Assembly (NCBI RefSeq): GCF_030704685.1
Contig: NZ_JAUZDX010000014.1
Span: 122,896-186,895 of the forward strand
DNA: 64,000 bases
Direction: 5' to 3'
Source: Acidovorax sp. A1169
Lineage (GTDB): Bacteria; Pseudomonadota; Gammaproteobacteria; Burkholderiales; Burkholderiaceae_C
Position numbers and translations under genes: made by a program. Every line of letters begins with the position of its first letter. Within the stretch, counting starts at the first letter, position 1. Under the pieces are notes generated by a model. It searched no databases. It had not been told where the DNA came from and saw only the letters and a program-made list of their open reading frames with translations. This document shows, piece by piece, positions 53,194-62,279 of the stretch.

Positions 53194-54003
53194 CTACAGA
53201 TACTTGCTGCGGACCATTTCGATGGTCTGCGAACACAGCGAGGGGTCGCCATCGGACAGGGAAGGCAGCTCCACGCAGGTGGACAGGGGCATGCGGAAGG
53301 GGTCGCTCCGGTTCTGGTCCACCGCGACCACGCTACCGTCTTCCGTGCGCACGTGGTAGCGCGTGCGAAACGATGGCGTGGGCGGCCGGTCCATCGCCGA
53401 GCCCGCCACAGCCCCCAGTACGCCCGCGAGCACCTGCATGCCGGCCGAGTAGTTGTTGCCCGGGCGAAACGCCCGGTCGACATACGCGGCCTGGCCCAAG
53501 GCACCGCCCAGCACCGACCCGCCCGTGGTGCCGGGCGTGGACTCATCCACTGTCTGGGCGTCCGCAATCCAGCCGTACCGGCCCGCGTGCAGGAGTTCCA
53601 CCCTCCACTTCGACGAAATGGCCAGGCGCTCATCGTCAGCCAGGCCTGCCCAGATGGCGGGCTTGATGCGGGCGATCCGCCGCATGGATTCTGGTAGAGG
53701 CCCACGGTAGACGGGATCGAAGGGCTCTGCCGACACGGGAAGGGTGGGCGCATAGCTGAGTGCCCGCTCCGCCTGCCGCACGGATTGGTTGAGCGCCAGG
53801 ATCTCGTTGCCCAGCAGGTCCGCGTCGGCGGCGGTGGGGTCGGCCGTCAGGCGGGCCCGCAACAGGGCACGGCGGACGCTGGCATCTTCCAGTTGCCTTT
53901 CCAGCACCTCCCATTGAATCGTGGGCGGCGCAGCCCAGGCCGCCGGGAACATCCCCAGCAGCGCCACGCATCCGCACAAGCCCACCCGCCCTAATCGCCG
54001 CAT
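53194..54003 (-). CDS. Exported hypothetical protein with glycine-zipper segment
   Basis: 269 residues from the ATG at 54003. A signal peptide (LGRVGLCGCVALLGMFPAAWAA) precedes a helical stretch (res about 30-85), a variable middle (PVYRGPLPESMRRIARIKPAIW) and a Gly-rich segment GGSVLGGALGQAAY, then a low-complexity region with SVVAVDQNRSDPFRMPLSTC. No known family recognised. It sits between convergent hslR and a divergent unknown gene. Exported by its leader, probably to periplasm or outer membrane. Confidence 0.6.
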   Translation of the reverse strand: MRRLGRVGLCGCVALLGMFPAAWAAPPTIQWEVLERQLEDASVRRALLRARLTADPTAADADLLGNEILALNQSVRQAERALSYAPTLPVSAEPFDPVYRGPLPESMRRIARIKPAIWAGLADDERLAISSKWRVELLHAGRYGWIADAQTVDESTPGTTGGSVLGGALGQAAYVDRAFRPGNNYSAGMQVLAGVLGAVAGSAMDRPPTPSFRTRYHVRTEDGSVVAVDQNRSDPFRMPLSTCVELPSLSDGDPSLCSQTIEMVRSKYL

Positions 54004-54133
54004 TTCTGCCTCGCTTTGCCCCACGCCAACCGCAGCGCGGTACTGCGCATCATACAAATCCTGCGCACTGCGGACGCTCAGTGTCGTGGCCCCTAGAATG
54101 GATCGTCCAGCCAGCCCCGCCACCTTGCCGCCC

Positions 54134-54958
54134 ATGCCCCACAACGTCCCTTGGCGCAGCGCCGTACTACTTGCCCTGGCAGTTGCCACGACCCTGGTGA
54201 CCGCACAGCCGTCGGACCTGCTACTGGAGGCCTGCAACCGCCTGCCCGATGCAAAGAAGCGGTTGGCGTGCTTCAAGGAAGCCACCAGGAGGCCTGCGGA
54301 CGCACTGCCTACGGCCACGCCCACACCTTCGCCCGCATCCACACCTGCAGCGGCACCCAACCCGGCGCCCGCACCCACCACAGCGCAGCTCCCGCCTCTG
54401 CCCCTGGCCGAAGCAGTGCGCCTGTGCACGCGGCTGATCACCGTGGCCCAGGGCCGCGAGGCCGAAGCGACCGAAAGCGCCGAAGCCTCGTCGGCCAGCG
54501 AAATGTCCGTGACCTGGCCCGCGCTGCCCGGCAAGAAGCCGGTGTACTGCAACCTGGGTCGTGCAGATCACCGGATCACGTCCATCACCAGCAACGGCAA
54601 GGTGGCCAGTGGCGCCCTGCTCGACAGCATGCACGCGCGCGCCACGCAGCGCGAGGAAATCCAGGCAGGCAACTACGCCCGGTTCCTCGCTGGTGCCACG
54701 AAGGCCCTCACCTCCCGGATGCAAGACCCCGACGCCGCCAAGTTCCGCAACCTGTTCGTGAGCGATGGCCCCCTGCACATGCTGTGCGGCGAGATCGATG
54801 CACGCAACGCGTTCGGCGCGTACGAGGGGTTCCGGCGCTTCTACGCATCGGGCGACCCGGAGTTCCACGCCATCGAAAGCCGCAAGACGACCCGGGTGTT
54901 CGAGGCCACCTGGGCATCGGTGTGCGCGCGCAAGATGGCGGATATTGCCGCGTTCTGA
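54134..54958 (+). CDS. Exported hypothetical protein with Pro/Ala linker
   Basis: 274 residues from the ATG at 54134. A signal peptide (SAVLLALAVATTLVTAQ) is followed by LEACNRLPDAKKRLACF, a CX11C pattern of a short helical hairpin, a Pro/Thr/Ala linker (about 55-90) and a C-terminal domain of about 150 residues with PVYCNLGRADHRIT and MLCGEIDARNAFGAYEGFRRF. Cysteines are likely disulfide-paired in the periplasm. No family recognised, although the tail looks like the C-terminal domains of some lysozyme-inhibitor-type proteins. It is divergent from the previous unknown and convergent with the histidine kinase gene. Confidence 0.6.
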   Translation: MPHNVPWRSAVLLALAVATTLVTAQPSDLLLEACNRLPDAKKRLACFKEATRRPADALPTATPTPSPASTPAAAPNPAPAPTTAQLPPLPLAEAVRLCTRLITVAQGREAEATESAEASSASEMSVTWPALPGKKPVYCNLGRADHRITSITSNGKVASGALLDSMHARATQREEIQAGNYARFLAGATKALTSRMQDPDAAKFRNLFVSDGPLHMLCGEIDARNAFGAYEGFRRFYASGDPEFHAIESRKTTRVFEATWASVCARKMADIAAF

Positions 54959-54966
54959 GCCGGCAA

Positions 54967-56346
54967 CTACCCGGCAGCCAGTACCAGCCCGATGCGCGTG
55001 ACGCCCCCTGCCGAGGTCGCCACAGTGCGCCCACCATGCATGCGGGCAATCGCATCCGTGATCGCCAGGCCCAGGCCGTGGTTCTTCTGGCCATCGCTGC
55101 GCGCAGTGTCACCCCGAAAGAAACGGTCGAACAGCCGCTCCAGCACATGGGGATGCACATCGGGGCCGGTGTTTTCCACCACCAATTGCACGGCACCGCC
55201 AGGCTGCAGGGCAATGCATACCCGTACCGCACTGCCCGTTGCGGCGTAGCGCGTGGCATTGCCGATCAGGTTGGACAGGGCGCGGTGCAGCAGCGGCACG
55301 TCGAAGTCGCCTGCGGCATCGCCCACGACCTGCAAGGTGAGCCCCGCATCCTGCAGCGCAGCCTCGTGGTAGTCGGCCACCTGCGCGGCCACGGCGGCCA
55401 GGCTGGCCACCGGTGCGCGGCGCGCACGGGCGCCCCGATCGGCTTGCGAGAGGAACAGCATGTCGCTCACGATGCTGGTGAGGCGGTGCAGCTCTTCGAG
55501 GTTGGAAGACAGCACCTCGGCCACTTCGCCCCCACCTTGCGGGCCATGGTCCCTGCCCTGCCTGCGCAGGGCCAGCTCGTTGCTGGCCAGCAGGGTGGCC
55601 AGCGGCGTGCACAGCTCATGGGCCACGTCGGCGTTGAAGCCCTCCATCTGCGCATAGGCCTTTTCCAGCCGGCCCAAGAGCGCGTTGAACTGCTCGACCA
55701 GCGGCTGCAGTTCGGCCGGTTGCCCTGTGCCGTCGAGCCGCTGGTGCAGCGTGGAGGCAGACAGCTGGCACGTCTGCGTAGCCATCTGCCGCACGGGCGC
55801 CAGGCCCAGGTGCACCAGGGTGAAGCCACCCAGCGAGACGACCACGGTGCCGGCCAGGGCCGCCAGCACCAGGGTGGCCGCCAGGCGGCCGAGCAGTAGA
55901 TCGTCGGGCTGCACATCCATGCGCAACTGCACCTGGAGCGTGGCTGCGGGCTGCGATGGGGCGACGGCCGCACGGGCCACTTCGAAGCGCAGCTCGCGCC
56001 AGGTCGCAAGGGGCCTGGCATCGGGCGCCGGTGGGTACACCTGCTGCCCATCGAGCCCGGTGACCTGCAGGCGGAAGTTCTCATGCCCGGCGAGGAAGTC
56101 ATCGAGCGCATGCCTGCCCTGGGACATGGAGGCGGCATGCCCCTCTTCGCTGCCCAGCAGGTGCCGCAGGATGCCCTCTTTCTGCCGCAGTGCATCGTCC
56201 TGCCGCGCCCCGAAACCTGCGGCCGTGACCAGGTAGACCACCAGGCAGACAGCGCCCAGCCCGACAAAGCTCTGCACCGCCAACCACCACGAGAGCCGGC
56301 TGCGCAGCGAGCGCGGCGACACCGGCGCCGGTGCTCCCTCCCTCAT
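54967..56346 (-). CDS. Sensor histidine kinase, heavy-metal (CusS/IrlS) type
   Basis: 459 residues. TM1 at about 24-44 and TM2 at about 160-185 enclose a periplasmic part. HAMP follows. The H-box reads NADVAHELCTPLATLL with His243; the Arg of the usual HELRTPL is replaced by Cys. N-box ALSNLIGNATRYA, DRGDTARSDGQKNHGLGLAI with the catalytic Asn/Gly blocks are intact. It overlaps the response regulator by 4 bases. The type is inferred from overall layout and the paired regulator; the metal is not known. Confidence 0.88.
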   Translation of the reverse strand: MREGAPAPVSPRSLRSRLSWWLAVQSFVGLGAVCLVVYLVTAAGFGARQDDALRQKEGILRHLLGSEEGHAASMSQGRHALDDFLAGHENFRLQVTGLDGQQVYPPAPDARPLATWRELRFEVARAAVAPSQPAATLQVQLRMDVQPDDLLLGRLAATLVLAALAGTVVVSLGGFTLVHLGLAPVRQMATQTCQLSASTLHQRLDGTGQPAELQPLVEQFNALLGRLEKAYAQMEGFNADVAHELCTPLATLLASNELALRRQGRDHGPQGGGEVAEVLSSNLEELHRLTSIVSDMLFLSQADRGARARRAPVASLAAVAAQVADYHEAALQDAGLTLQVVGDAAGDFDVPLLHRALSNLIGNATRYAATGSAVRVCIALQPGGAVQLVVENTGPDVHPHVLERLFDRFFRGDTARSDGQKNHGLGLAITDAIARMHGGRTVATSAGGVTRIGLVLAAG

Positions 56347-57032
56347 GGCGCGCGCTCCTCCAGCACATAGCCCATGCCGCGGATGGTGTGCAACAGGGGC
56401 GCAGGGAACGGCACGTCCATCTTGCTGCGCAGCCTGCGCACCGCGACCTCGACCACATTGGTCTCGCTGTCGAAATTCATGTCCCAGACCTGCGAGGCGA
56501 TCTCGGTGCGCGACAGCACCTCGCCCTGGCGGCGCAGAAACAGCGTGAGCAGCAGGAACTCCTGTGCCGTCAGGTCCAGCCGCTGGCCGGCGCGCGTGGC
56601 CTTGCGGCGCAGCAGATCAAGCTCCAGGTCGGCCAGACGCAGCAGTGCCGCAGGCTGCCCCGCCGGCACGCCGGCCTGGCCACGCCGCACGATGGCGTCG
56701 ATGCGGGCCACCAGCTCCGAGAACGCGAAGGGCTTGACCAGGTAGTCATCCGCCCCGGTCTGCAGGCCACGCACGCGGTCGTCCACGCCAACACGCGCGG
56801 TGAGCATGAGCACAGGGGTCTGGCGCGTCTTGCGCAGTGCGGCCAGCAGGCTCAGACCGTCGATGCCGGGCAGCATCACGTCGAGCACAAGAACAGCGTA
56901 GTCGCCCTGCAGCGCCAGGTGCAGGCCATCGACGCCATCGTGCGCCACGTCGACCACGTGGCCCGCCTCGGTGAGCCCCTTGCGCAGGTACTGCGCGAGC
57001 TTGACCTCGTCCTCGATAAGCAGGATTTTCAT
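56343..57032 (-). CDS. OmpR-family response regulator, metal-type
   Basis: 229 residues from the ATG at 57032. Asp51 in LVLDVMLPG, Lys in YLVKPFAFSEL and a C-terminal winged helix (LTLFLRRQGEVLSRTEIASQVWDMNFDSETNVVEVAVRRLR) typical of CusR/CopR/IrlR. It is divergent from a DUF4148 gene; a CopR-type box lies in the gap and so may control both directions. A frame to 57209 was discarded, since it enters the divergent gene. Confidence 0.9.
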   Translation of the reverse strand: MKILLIEDEVKLAQYLRKGLTEAGHVVDVAHDGVDGLHLALQGDYAVLVLDVMLPGIDGLSLLAALRKTRQTPVLMLTARVGVDDRVRGLQTGADDYLVKPFAFSELVARIDAIVRRGQAGVPAGQPAALLRLADLELDLLRRKATRAGQRLDLTAQEFLLLTLFLRRQGEVLSRTEIASQVWDMNFDSETNVVEVAVRRLRSKMDVPFPAPLLHTIRGMGYVLEERAP

Positions 57033-57065
57033 GTCCAGATTGTCGAAGAACCGGACCTGCACGCG

Positions 57066-57083
57066 GATTACAAATTCGTCATC
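57066..57083. promoter_or_regulatory. CopR/CusR-like box
   Basis: Reverse-strand GATGACGAATTTGTAATC fits the metal-response-regulator box form TGACANNNTTGTAAT (TGACGAATTTGTAAT here, one mismatch). It lies 34 bases upstream of the regulator start and 77 bases upstream of the DUF4148 gene. Binding by the adjacent regulator is inference. Confidence 0.5.
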
Positions 57084-57159
57084 TGCGCGTGGGGGTTTGG
57101 ACGGTGGTGGCTTTCTACAGTGAGGTCCATTCACCCAACCAACCGAAAGGATCCAGACC

Positions 57160-57498
57160 ATGACCACCGCACGCAACGCCCTCCTCCTGTCGCTGACCGC
57201 CCTGGCCATCGCTGCCCCCGTTCAAGCCTCGGCCGTGTACCACGCTGCCGGCGGCGAGATCGGCTACACCCGGCACCCCGACCACCAGCCGGCCAGCAGC
57301 CGCCAGCGCAGCGAAGTGCTCGGCGAGATCGAGGCCGCCCGCAAGGACGGCACCCTGGCCCTGCTCTCGCGCGGCATGGCGCTGCCACTGCCAAAGACGG
57401 CACTGGCCAAGACCCGCGAACAGGTGCAGGAGGAATACCTCGGCATGACCGACGCCGAGAAGCGCCGCCTGCAGGAGATGCATGGCGCGGGCGGCTGA
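57160..57498 (+). CDS. DUF4148 small secreted protein
   Basis: 112 residues. A signal peptide (LLLSLTALAIAAPVQASA) leads to YHAAGGEIGYTRHPDHQPASS, the family's conserved GEIGYTxHPDH stretch, and then a helical, Lys/Arg/Glu-rich tail. DUF4148 proteins are common in Burkholderiales, often several per genome and often near two-component systems; their function is unknown. An AAAGGATC ribosome binding site precedes the ATG. Its promoter faces the metal-type regulator. Confidence 0.85.
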   Translation: MTTARNALLLSLTALAIAAPVQASAVYHAAGGEIGYTRHPDHQPASSRQRSEVLGEIEAARKDGTLALLSRGMALPLPKTALAKTREQVQEEYLGMTDAEKRRLQEMHGAGG

Positions 57499-57515
57499 GC
57501 CAGGAGCGCACGGCA

Positions 57516-58169
57516 TCAGATCCCCGCAATGGTGCGCGCAACGTAGGTGAAGATCTGGATGCTGTAGGCCTGGCTGGGGTGCGCAACATCGCCGGTGATG
57601 CCATCCCAGCGGTCGGTGATGGGCACGCCGTTGCGGATGTCCACGTACGGGTACTTCTGGTAGGCACAGGTCTGGCGCAGCAGTTCTGCCACCGCCGCAA
57701 CGCCTGACACTCTCGCCAGGTAGCCCGAATCCCAGAAGCTGGTGCCCACGGGCTCGTAGGCGTACGAGGAGGTCGTGTTCACGTCGACCACGCCCACAAA
57801 GCCGAAGGCCTTGCTGGCCAGCGTGCAGATGGACGCCACACGCCGGATGTTCGCGGGCAGCACGACGGGGTCTGCAGGGTCGTTGCCGCCCAGGTTGAAC
57901 AGCACGGCGCCCGCATCGGTGTTTGCCAGCAGGTCGGCCAGGGCAATGCCACCGGGCAGCCCGGCCAGCATGCGCTGGGCAGGATCATCCGAGAGCAGCA
58001 GCGTGAAGCTGGCGCCGGGCATGGAATGGTCGTAGCAGAAGTCGTAGACCGCCTGCGCGGTGTTCAGGGTCTGGCGCGGCGTGATGGCCAGGCGCCCTCC
58101 CGGGCGGTTCAGGCCTTCGCCCTGTGCGCCGTAGAGGACCGAGTCTCCGATGAGCATGGCTTCGATCAT
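57516..58169 (-). CDS. SGNH/GDSL-type hydrolase
   Basis: 217 residues. Block I GDSVLYGAQG at the N-terminus (Ser9 or the following as nucleophile), block III FNLGGNDPAD (oxyanion Gly and Asn) and block V GDVAHPSQAYS with the catalytic Asp/His pair are in order for SGNH hydrolases. There is no signal peptide, so the esterase is cytoplasmic. Substrate unknown. It converges with the DUF4148 gene with 17 bases between stops. A single gene without partner. Confidence 0.82.
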   Translation of the reverse strand: MIEAMLIGDSVLYGAQGEGLNRPGGRLAITPRQTLNTAQAVYDFCYDHSMPGASFTLLLSDDPAQRMLAGLPGGIALADLLANTDAGAVLFNLGGNDPADPVVLPANIRRVASICTLASKAFGFVGVVDVNTTSSYAYEPVGTSFWDSGYLARVSGVAAVAELLRQTCAYQKYPYVDIRNGVPITDRWDGITGDVAHPSQAYSIQIFTYVARTIAGI

Positions 58170-58351
58170 TCAGGTTCCTGCAAAAAAGCCGCGATGGGAC
58201 AAAGGATGCGTACAGGTCCCGATTGAACTGCAAGGCGCGCAAAGAAGTTGTGAGAACCTGTTTGTCAGGTGCCGGACTCCGGTGCCGGCCCGGCCGCAAA
58301 AGCCGGCGAAGCCGGTCTGTGCAGCCCACCGGAGGCGCTCGCCTGCCGGGC

Positions 58352-59947
58352 TCAGTGCAGCAGCAATTGCGGATGCCCGCTGCCGTCGATCTTGAAGACC
58401 GAGACCGACTTCACCAGGTCGTCGGCCTGCGTGCGCAGGCTGGATGCGGCGGCCGCCATCTCTTCCACCAAGGCCGCATTCTGCTGCGTGGCCTGGTCCA
58501 TCAGCGTCACGGCCTCGCCCACCTGCGATACGCCCGAGCTTTGTTCCGAGCTGGCGGCACTGATCTCGCCCATGAGACGGGTCACGCTGCCGATGCTGGC
58601 CACCACCTCGCCCATGGTGGCGCCGGCCTTGTCTACCAGGGCCGTGCCATGCTCCACGCGGCCCACGCTCTCGGTGATGAGCTGCTTGATCTCCTTGGCC
58701 GCCTGGGCACTGCGCTGGGCCAGGGTGCGCACCTCGCCGGCCACCACCGCAAAGCCACGGCCCTGGTCACCCGCGCGCGCAGCCTCCACAGCGGCATTCA
58801 AGGCCAGGATGTTGGTCTGGAAGGCGATGCCATCGATCACGCTGATGATGTCGTTGATCTTGCGGCTGGAATCGTTGATGCCCTTCATGGTTTCCACCAC
58901 CTGCGCCACCACATCCCCGCCCTGCTGGGCGATGGTGGAGGCGGAATGGGCCAACCGGTTGGCGTTGACCGCGTTGTCCGCGTTCTGCTTGACGGTGGAG
59001 CCGAGCTGCTCCATCGAAGCGGCGGTCTGCTGCAGGGCGCTGGCCTGCTGCTCGGTGCGGGTGGACAGGTTCTGGTTGCCCTGGGCGATCTCGGAGCTGG
59101 CGGTGGACACACTCATCGACCCCTCGCGCACCCCAGCCACCAGGCCCGAGAGACTCTGGCGCATGGCCTCCATGGCGGACACGAGCGCAGCGATCTCGTC
59201 ATTGCCATGGGCCACCATCGGGCGTGCCAGGTTGCCGTGGGCAAACTCCTCTGTGGCGGCACTCGCCTCACCCAGCGGCCCGATGATGGAACGCGTGGTC
59301 AGGTAACCGAGCACCACGGCAAAAATGACCACGGCGACACTCAGCACGATGAGCTGCATGCGCAGGGATTCGAACTGCTGCATCGAGCGCTCGATGGCCC
59401 GCTGGCTGATCTTGTCGGTTTCTGCCAGAAAGGCGTCGAGGTTGCCCACCAGCCGGGTCAGCAGCGGCCGGCACTCGGCGTTGATTTTCTGGATCGCCGT
59501 GTCCTTCTCGCCCCCGCTCGCCAGGCGGGTGATCTCCAGGGCGATGGGGCCATAGGCCGACTCGGTTTCCTTGACCTGGGCCAGCAGCTTTTGCAGCGGC
59601 CCATCCGCCTCGGGCGGCGCGGTCTTCAGAGCTTCTTCCACGTTCTTGAGCCCCTTGCCCACGGCTTCGTGGGCCGTGCCGATCAGCTTGAGCTCCGAAG
59701 CCTCATCGGGCTTGGAACTGGCGATCACCAGGTTGCGCGCCGACACGGCCCTGGCGTTGGCGGCATCAAGCACGCTGTTGCCCAGGCCCTTGATCACCCC
59801 CAGATGGTTGACCTGGACCTCCAGGTTCTGCTGCGTGAGCGACTGCCCCCGTACACCCATGATCGCCACCAGGATGAGGGCGAATGCGAGGACGGCGTAG
59901 CCGATGGCCAAGCGCGTCTTGATGGTCAGGCTTTGCAGGAAATTCAT
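58352..59947 (-). CDS. Methyl-accepting chemotaxis protein
   Basis: 531 residues from the ATG at 59947, with GAGGACCTC upstream. TM1 at about 12-33, a four-helix periplasmic sensor (about 34-188, MCP four-helix type) and TM2 at about 190-212, then HAMP and a long coiled-coil signalling domain with the conserved tip [20 protein letters not shown]. It lacks the C-terminal pentapeptide for CheR/CheB. Ligand unknown. A long A/T leader upstream (59948-60193) has no recognised sigma-28 promoter. Confidence 0.94.
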   Translation of the reverse strand: MNFLQSLTIKTRLAIGYAVLAFALILVAIMGVRGQSLTQQNLEVQVNHLGVIKGLGNSVLDAANARAVSARNLVIASSKPDEASELKLIGTAHEAVGKGLKNVEEALKTAPPEADGPLQKLLAQVKETESAYGPIALEITRLASGGEKDTAIQKINAECRPLLTRLVGNLDAFLAETDKISQRAIERSMQQFESLRMQLIVLSVAVVIFAVVLGYLTTRSIIGPLGEASAATEEFAHGNLARPMVAHGNDEIAALVSAMEAMRQSLSGLVAGVREGSMSVSTASSEIAQGNQNLSTRTEQQASALQQTAASMEQLGSTVKQNADNAVNANRLAHSASTIAQQGGDVVAQVVETMKGINDSSRKINDIISVIDGIAFQTNILALNAAVEAARAGDQGRGFAVVAGEVRTLAQRSAQAAKEIKQLITESVGRVEHGTALVDKAGATMGEVVASIGSVTRLMGEISAASSEQSSGVSQVGEAVTLMDQATQQNAALVEEMAAAASSLRTQADDLVKSVSVFKIDGSGHPQLLLH

Positions 59948-60193
59948 CGCGAGGTCCTCCCTGTGTTGGGCGCGCATGCGCGCAATCCGCCGGCCAAGGC
60001 CAGTCAGCAGCGTGATTTGCCCCGACCCTTCCTTGCCAGCCGACTTTCACTGGCCGTCTGCACCGGTCATTTTTTTATGGATTTTTGGCCCCACACAGAC
60101 TTGGGGGAGATCCTTCAGTGCCGATACCTTGCGCCTCCTGCATCCGGCTGGCAAGCGTTTTTTTGCCAATCTGGCCTAAAACGCTGGGTGTTT

Positions 60194-60580
60194 TCACACC
60201 CTGCGCGATGCGCCGGAGGCAGAGATCCGGGGGTAGGCCACCGTCAGCGCGCCCACGAGCATCGCTGTTCCATTCGCGTAGACCCACATCTCCCCCTCGA
60301 ACAAAAGCGCGGTGAACACAGTGATCCCGAAGACGATGGCCACGATGGTGAACAGCGCCATCGCCACCTGCCGGCGGTGCGAAGGCGCCATGGCCACGCC
60401 GGTCAGCACGAACACCGCCCCCAGCATAGCGCCGGAGCCGAGTTCGATGAGCAGCGTGCCCAGCACGCCATGGCCCATCTGCCAGGCGCTGATGAATTTG
60501 GTCAGGCGCTGCGCCAGGAAGGCGACCGCGAATGCGGCTGGCAGCAACAGGAGCCAGCGCATGAACTTGCTTTTCAACAT
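60194..60580 (-). CDS. Small integral membrane protein
   Basis: 128 residues from the ATG at 60580. Four hydrophobic segments (about 8-24, 38-62, 73-92, 98-115). The second contains LGTLLIELGSGAMLGAVFVLTG. No family recognised. It is divergent from the following small gene; the gap of 198 bases holds both promoters but no clear motif. The longer frame to 61180 was discarded, since only the region from 60580 has hydrophobic regularity and a run of eight T/A bases precedes the ATG. Confidence 0.6.
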   Translation of the reverse strand: MLKSKFMRWLLLLPAAFAVAFLAQRLTKFISAWQMGHGVLGTLLIELGSGAMLGAVFVLTGVAMAPSHRRQVAMALFTIVAIVFGITVFTALLFEGEMWVYANGTAMLVGALTVAYPRISASGASRRV

Positions 60581-60778
60581 TCCCTTTTTTTTCCCTCTGC
60601 GTGCGCCATCCAGTGGTGCCCCGCCCATGGACGAGCCAGAAAAACCGCTCCGAGCCACGGCGAAATGTACCAACTTGCTCCGGGGTGTGAGGGGGTTCTG
60701 TCCTCCCTCCCCCAAATCGGTGATGGCCCAAAGCCCGCCCGCACCGCACAATAAATGGCCATCCAGAAGGAGGAAACC

Positions 60779-61039
60779 ATGCGTTGGATCGTGGTTGCCA
60801 TCTGTTGTTGTCTTGCCCCGCCAATTGCCTTTGCAGCAATGGACCCGCCACGGGGCACCTTGGGCCTTGCCGGCGCGCTGAACCTGGCCTACCTGCTTGC
60901 ATTGAGCAGCGGTGTGGGCTGGCTGGTTCAGCAGGTCGCGCAGACATCTGGGCGCTTCAGCCCGAAAACCGAAGCTGTTCTCAGCGGCGCCAGTGCCCTG
61001 ATCGTGGGGCCGTTGCTCTGGTTTGCGCTGGTTCGGTAG
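60779..61039 (+). CDS. Small secreted or membrane protein
   Basis: 86 residues from the ATG at 60779, with a perfect AAGGAGG ribosome binding site six bases before. A signal-like N-terminus (WIVVAICCCLAPPIAFAA) is followed by two hydrophobic segments, so it is either a membrane protein with two or three helices or has a cleaved leader. No family recognised. The strong start makes expression likely. Confidence 0.6.
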   Translation: MRWIVVAICCCLAPPIAFAAMDPPRGTLGLAGALNLAYLLALSSGVGWLVQQVAQTSGRFSPKTEAVLSGASALIVGPLLWFALVR

Positions 61040-61178
61040 GCAGCTCCATTTCTTGCCTCCGCGCCTGGCGGATCGGCAGCGGGCCGATACCATCAAACCA
61101 CCTCGCCATTTCGGGCCAATTCCGACCTGTCGAACGCCTTGTTCGGGCCTTGCTATGCACTCTTGGCGCCCGCCCAAC

Positions 61179-61212
61179 AAAAAACCCCAAGCGATCAGAA
61201 ATCACTTGGGGT
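61179..61212 (-). terminator. Rho-independent terminator downstream of the tRNA 3' fragment
   Basis: On the minus strand ACCCCAAG and CTTGGGGT pair across a 13-base loop, followed by six T residues. It stands 8 bases after the CCA end of a tRNA 3' fragment, the expected place for a native tRNA terminator. Confidence 0.85.
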
Positions 61213-61219
61213 TCATGTT

Positions 61220-61245
61220 TGGCGGAAACGGAGGGATTCGAACCC
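61220..61245 (-). other. tRNA 3' end fragment (serine-type), candidate attachment site
   Basis: Read on the minus strand, GGGTTCGAATCCC TCCGTTTCCGCCA is the T-loop, part of the T-stem and the acceptor strand with CCA of a tRNA, closest to tRNA-Ser by sequence. The matching 5' acceptor (GGAAACG) and the D and anticodon arms are missing on the higher-coordinate side. Together with the intact native terminator, this is the pattern left by integration into the 3' end of a tRNA gene. The complete tRNA copy would then be at the other end of the element, beyond 64000. Confidence 0.7.
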
Positions 61246-61401
61246 ACGCTAGGCGGTATTTGGGCGTATTGCAGCGTAGTCCTCCCCATGGAGCCCCACG
61301 CCATGGCACGCTGGAAAAAGCTGTTTCGGGTTCGGATTTAGGTTCAGTGGCAGTCACTCGGCCCGAAGCTTGCTCCCCTGCATATCGGTGCTGCGATCGC
61401 G

Positions 61402-61710
61402 CTAGGCCTCGAACTCGATCATCTCTTCCACGTCGGCTTGGCCAGTGACAGCGAGGATCACGCGGATTCGGTGGGTATCTGGTGTGCCTGGAGCAGGCTG
61501 CGCGGGCCCTGGCCACGTTTCCTTGAGGGTGGCGGAGTTGCCGGCGGCGTCCCAGAATCGGAGGAGGCACAGCACCTGCTCATCGTTATGCTCATGGTCC
61601 ACAAATCCCAGTCTCTTGGCCGCCTGCTGCGCTGGCCCTGAAGTCGTCTCAGCGCGGCAGGCCGACAAGGTGGCCACGACCTGGGCGAATGCGTCCTGTG
61701 CTGAAGTCAT
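61402..61710 (-). CDS. Small hypothetical protein of the integrated element
   Basis: 102 residues from the ATG at 61710, with GGGAGAG 6 bases before. The helical N-terminus (SAQDAFAQVVATLSACRAE) precedes a middle with KRLGFVDHEHNDEQVLCLLRFWD and a C-terminal beta part VILAVTGQADVEEMIEFEA. The acidic composition, lack of motifs and location suggest an accessory phage or island protein. No family recognised. Confidence 0.55.
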   Translation of the reverse strand: MTSAQDAFAQVVATLSACRAETTSGPAQQAAKRLGFVDHEHNDEQVLCLLRFWDAAGNSATLKETWPGPAQPAPGTPDTHRIRVILAVTGQADVEEMIEFEA

Positions 61711-61754
61711 GCAACTCTCCCTGATTGAAGCCGGAGCATACCCCCGAAGCCCTT

Positions 61755-62024
61755 TCAGCTCTTGAACTGGCCGTGCAGCGCCATCAGCCGCTGGGCGAGG
61801 CCCTCGGGGTCGATGCGCATATTGCTGGGCGTGCAGGTGCCGGCGCAAACGTGCGCATGCCAGACGTGGTAGCCAGACAGGTCGGGCAGCGCCTGGCCAC
61901 CGGCCTCGCGGATTGCGGCACCGATACTGACCGTGTCGATGGTTCCCAACTCCTCGCGCCCAACCATCACATGGGCCCGATAGTGCCCCGGCTCGATCTT
62001 GATGATGTGAAGAGAAAGCAGCAT
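61755..62024 (-). CDS. Small hypothetical protein of the integrated element
   Basis: 89 residues from ATG 62024. It contains YRAHVMVGREELGTIDTVSIGAAIREAGG and YHVWHAHVCAGTC with a HxHxCxxxC pattern that could bind metal. Two cysteines and histidines near residues 52-60 are notable. It begins 4 bases after the stop of a broken frame at 62029 and thus probably belonged to the same operon. Family unknown. Confidence 0.55.
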   Translation of the reverse strand: MLLSLHIIKIEPGHYRAHVMVGREELGTIDTVSIGAAIREAGGQALPDLSGYHVWHAHVCAGTCTPSNMRIDPEGLAQRLMALHGQFKS

Positions 62025-62028
62025 GGCG

Positions 62029-62271
62029 CTACAGCCGCTCGGAAGCCAGGCGGTCGACCTCCCATGCGCGCACGGCGACCCAGTAGGGAAAGCAGTTGCG
62101 TCCGCTGCGCTGCACGCGACGGTGCTACACGATCTGGATGGGGCCCCGGTGAAGGCCGTTCACCTCGGCAATGGTGCTGCCGACAGTGGCGTGCACAGGG
62201 TCAGGCAGTTACTTGTTGCCAGCAGAGATGTCCTCGCCACGCACTCGGGCCAGGATTCCGTTGGGGATCTC
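62029..62271 (-). pseudogene. Decayed small gene of the integrated element
   Basis: From ATG 62271 the frame (MEIPNGILARVRGEDISAGNK) hits TAA at 62209-62211, continues as DPVHATVGSTIAEVNGLHRGPIQIV to TAG at 62125-62127, and then as RRVQRSGRNCFPYWVAVRAWEVDRL to TAG at 62029-62031. All three parts use one frame and the last stop abuts the ATG of the next gene with normal operon spacing. So an original 80-codon gene with two nonsense codons is likely. Two or three tiny separate genes would be the alternative. Confidence 0.5.
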
Positions 62272-62279
62272 CATATCCG

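Noticed and set aside
58265..58310. Terminator between the SGNH hydrolase and the chemotaxis gene (CCGGC/GCCGG repeats)
   Set aside because: Several overlapping stems are possible but no U-tract follows on either strand.
61220..61320. A complete tRNA gene
   Set aside because: Only the T-loop and 3' acceptor are present; no matching 5' acceptor, D-arm or anticodon arm was found within 100 bases.
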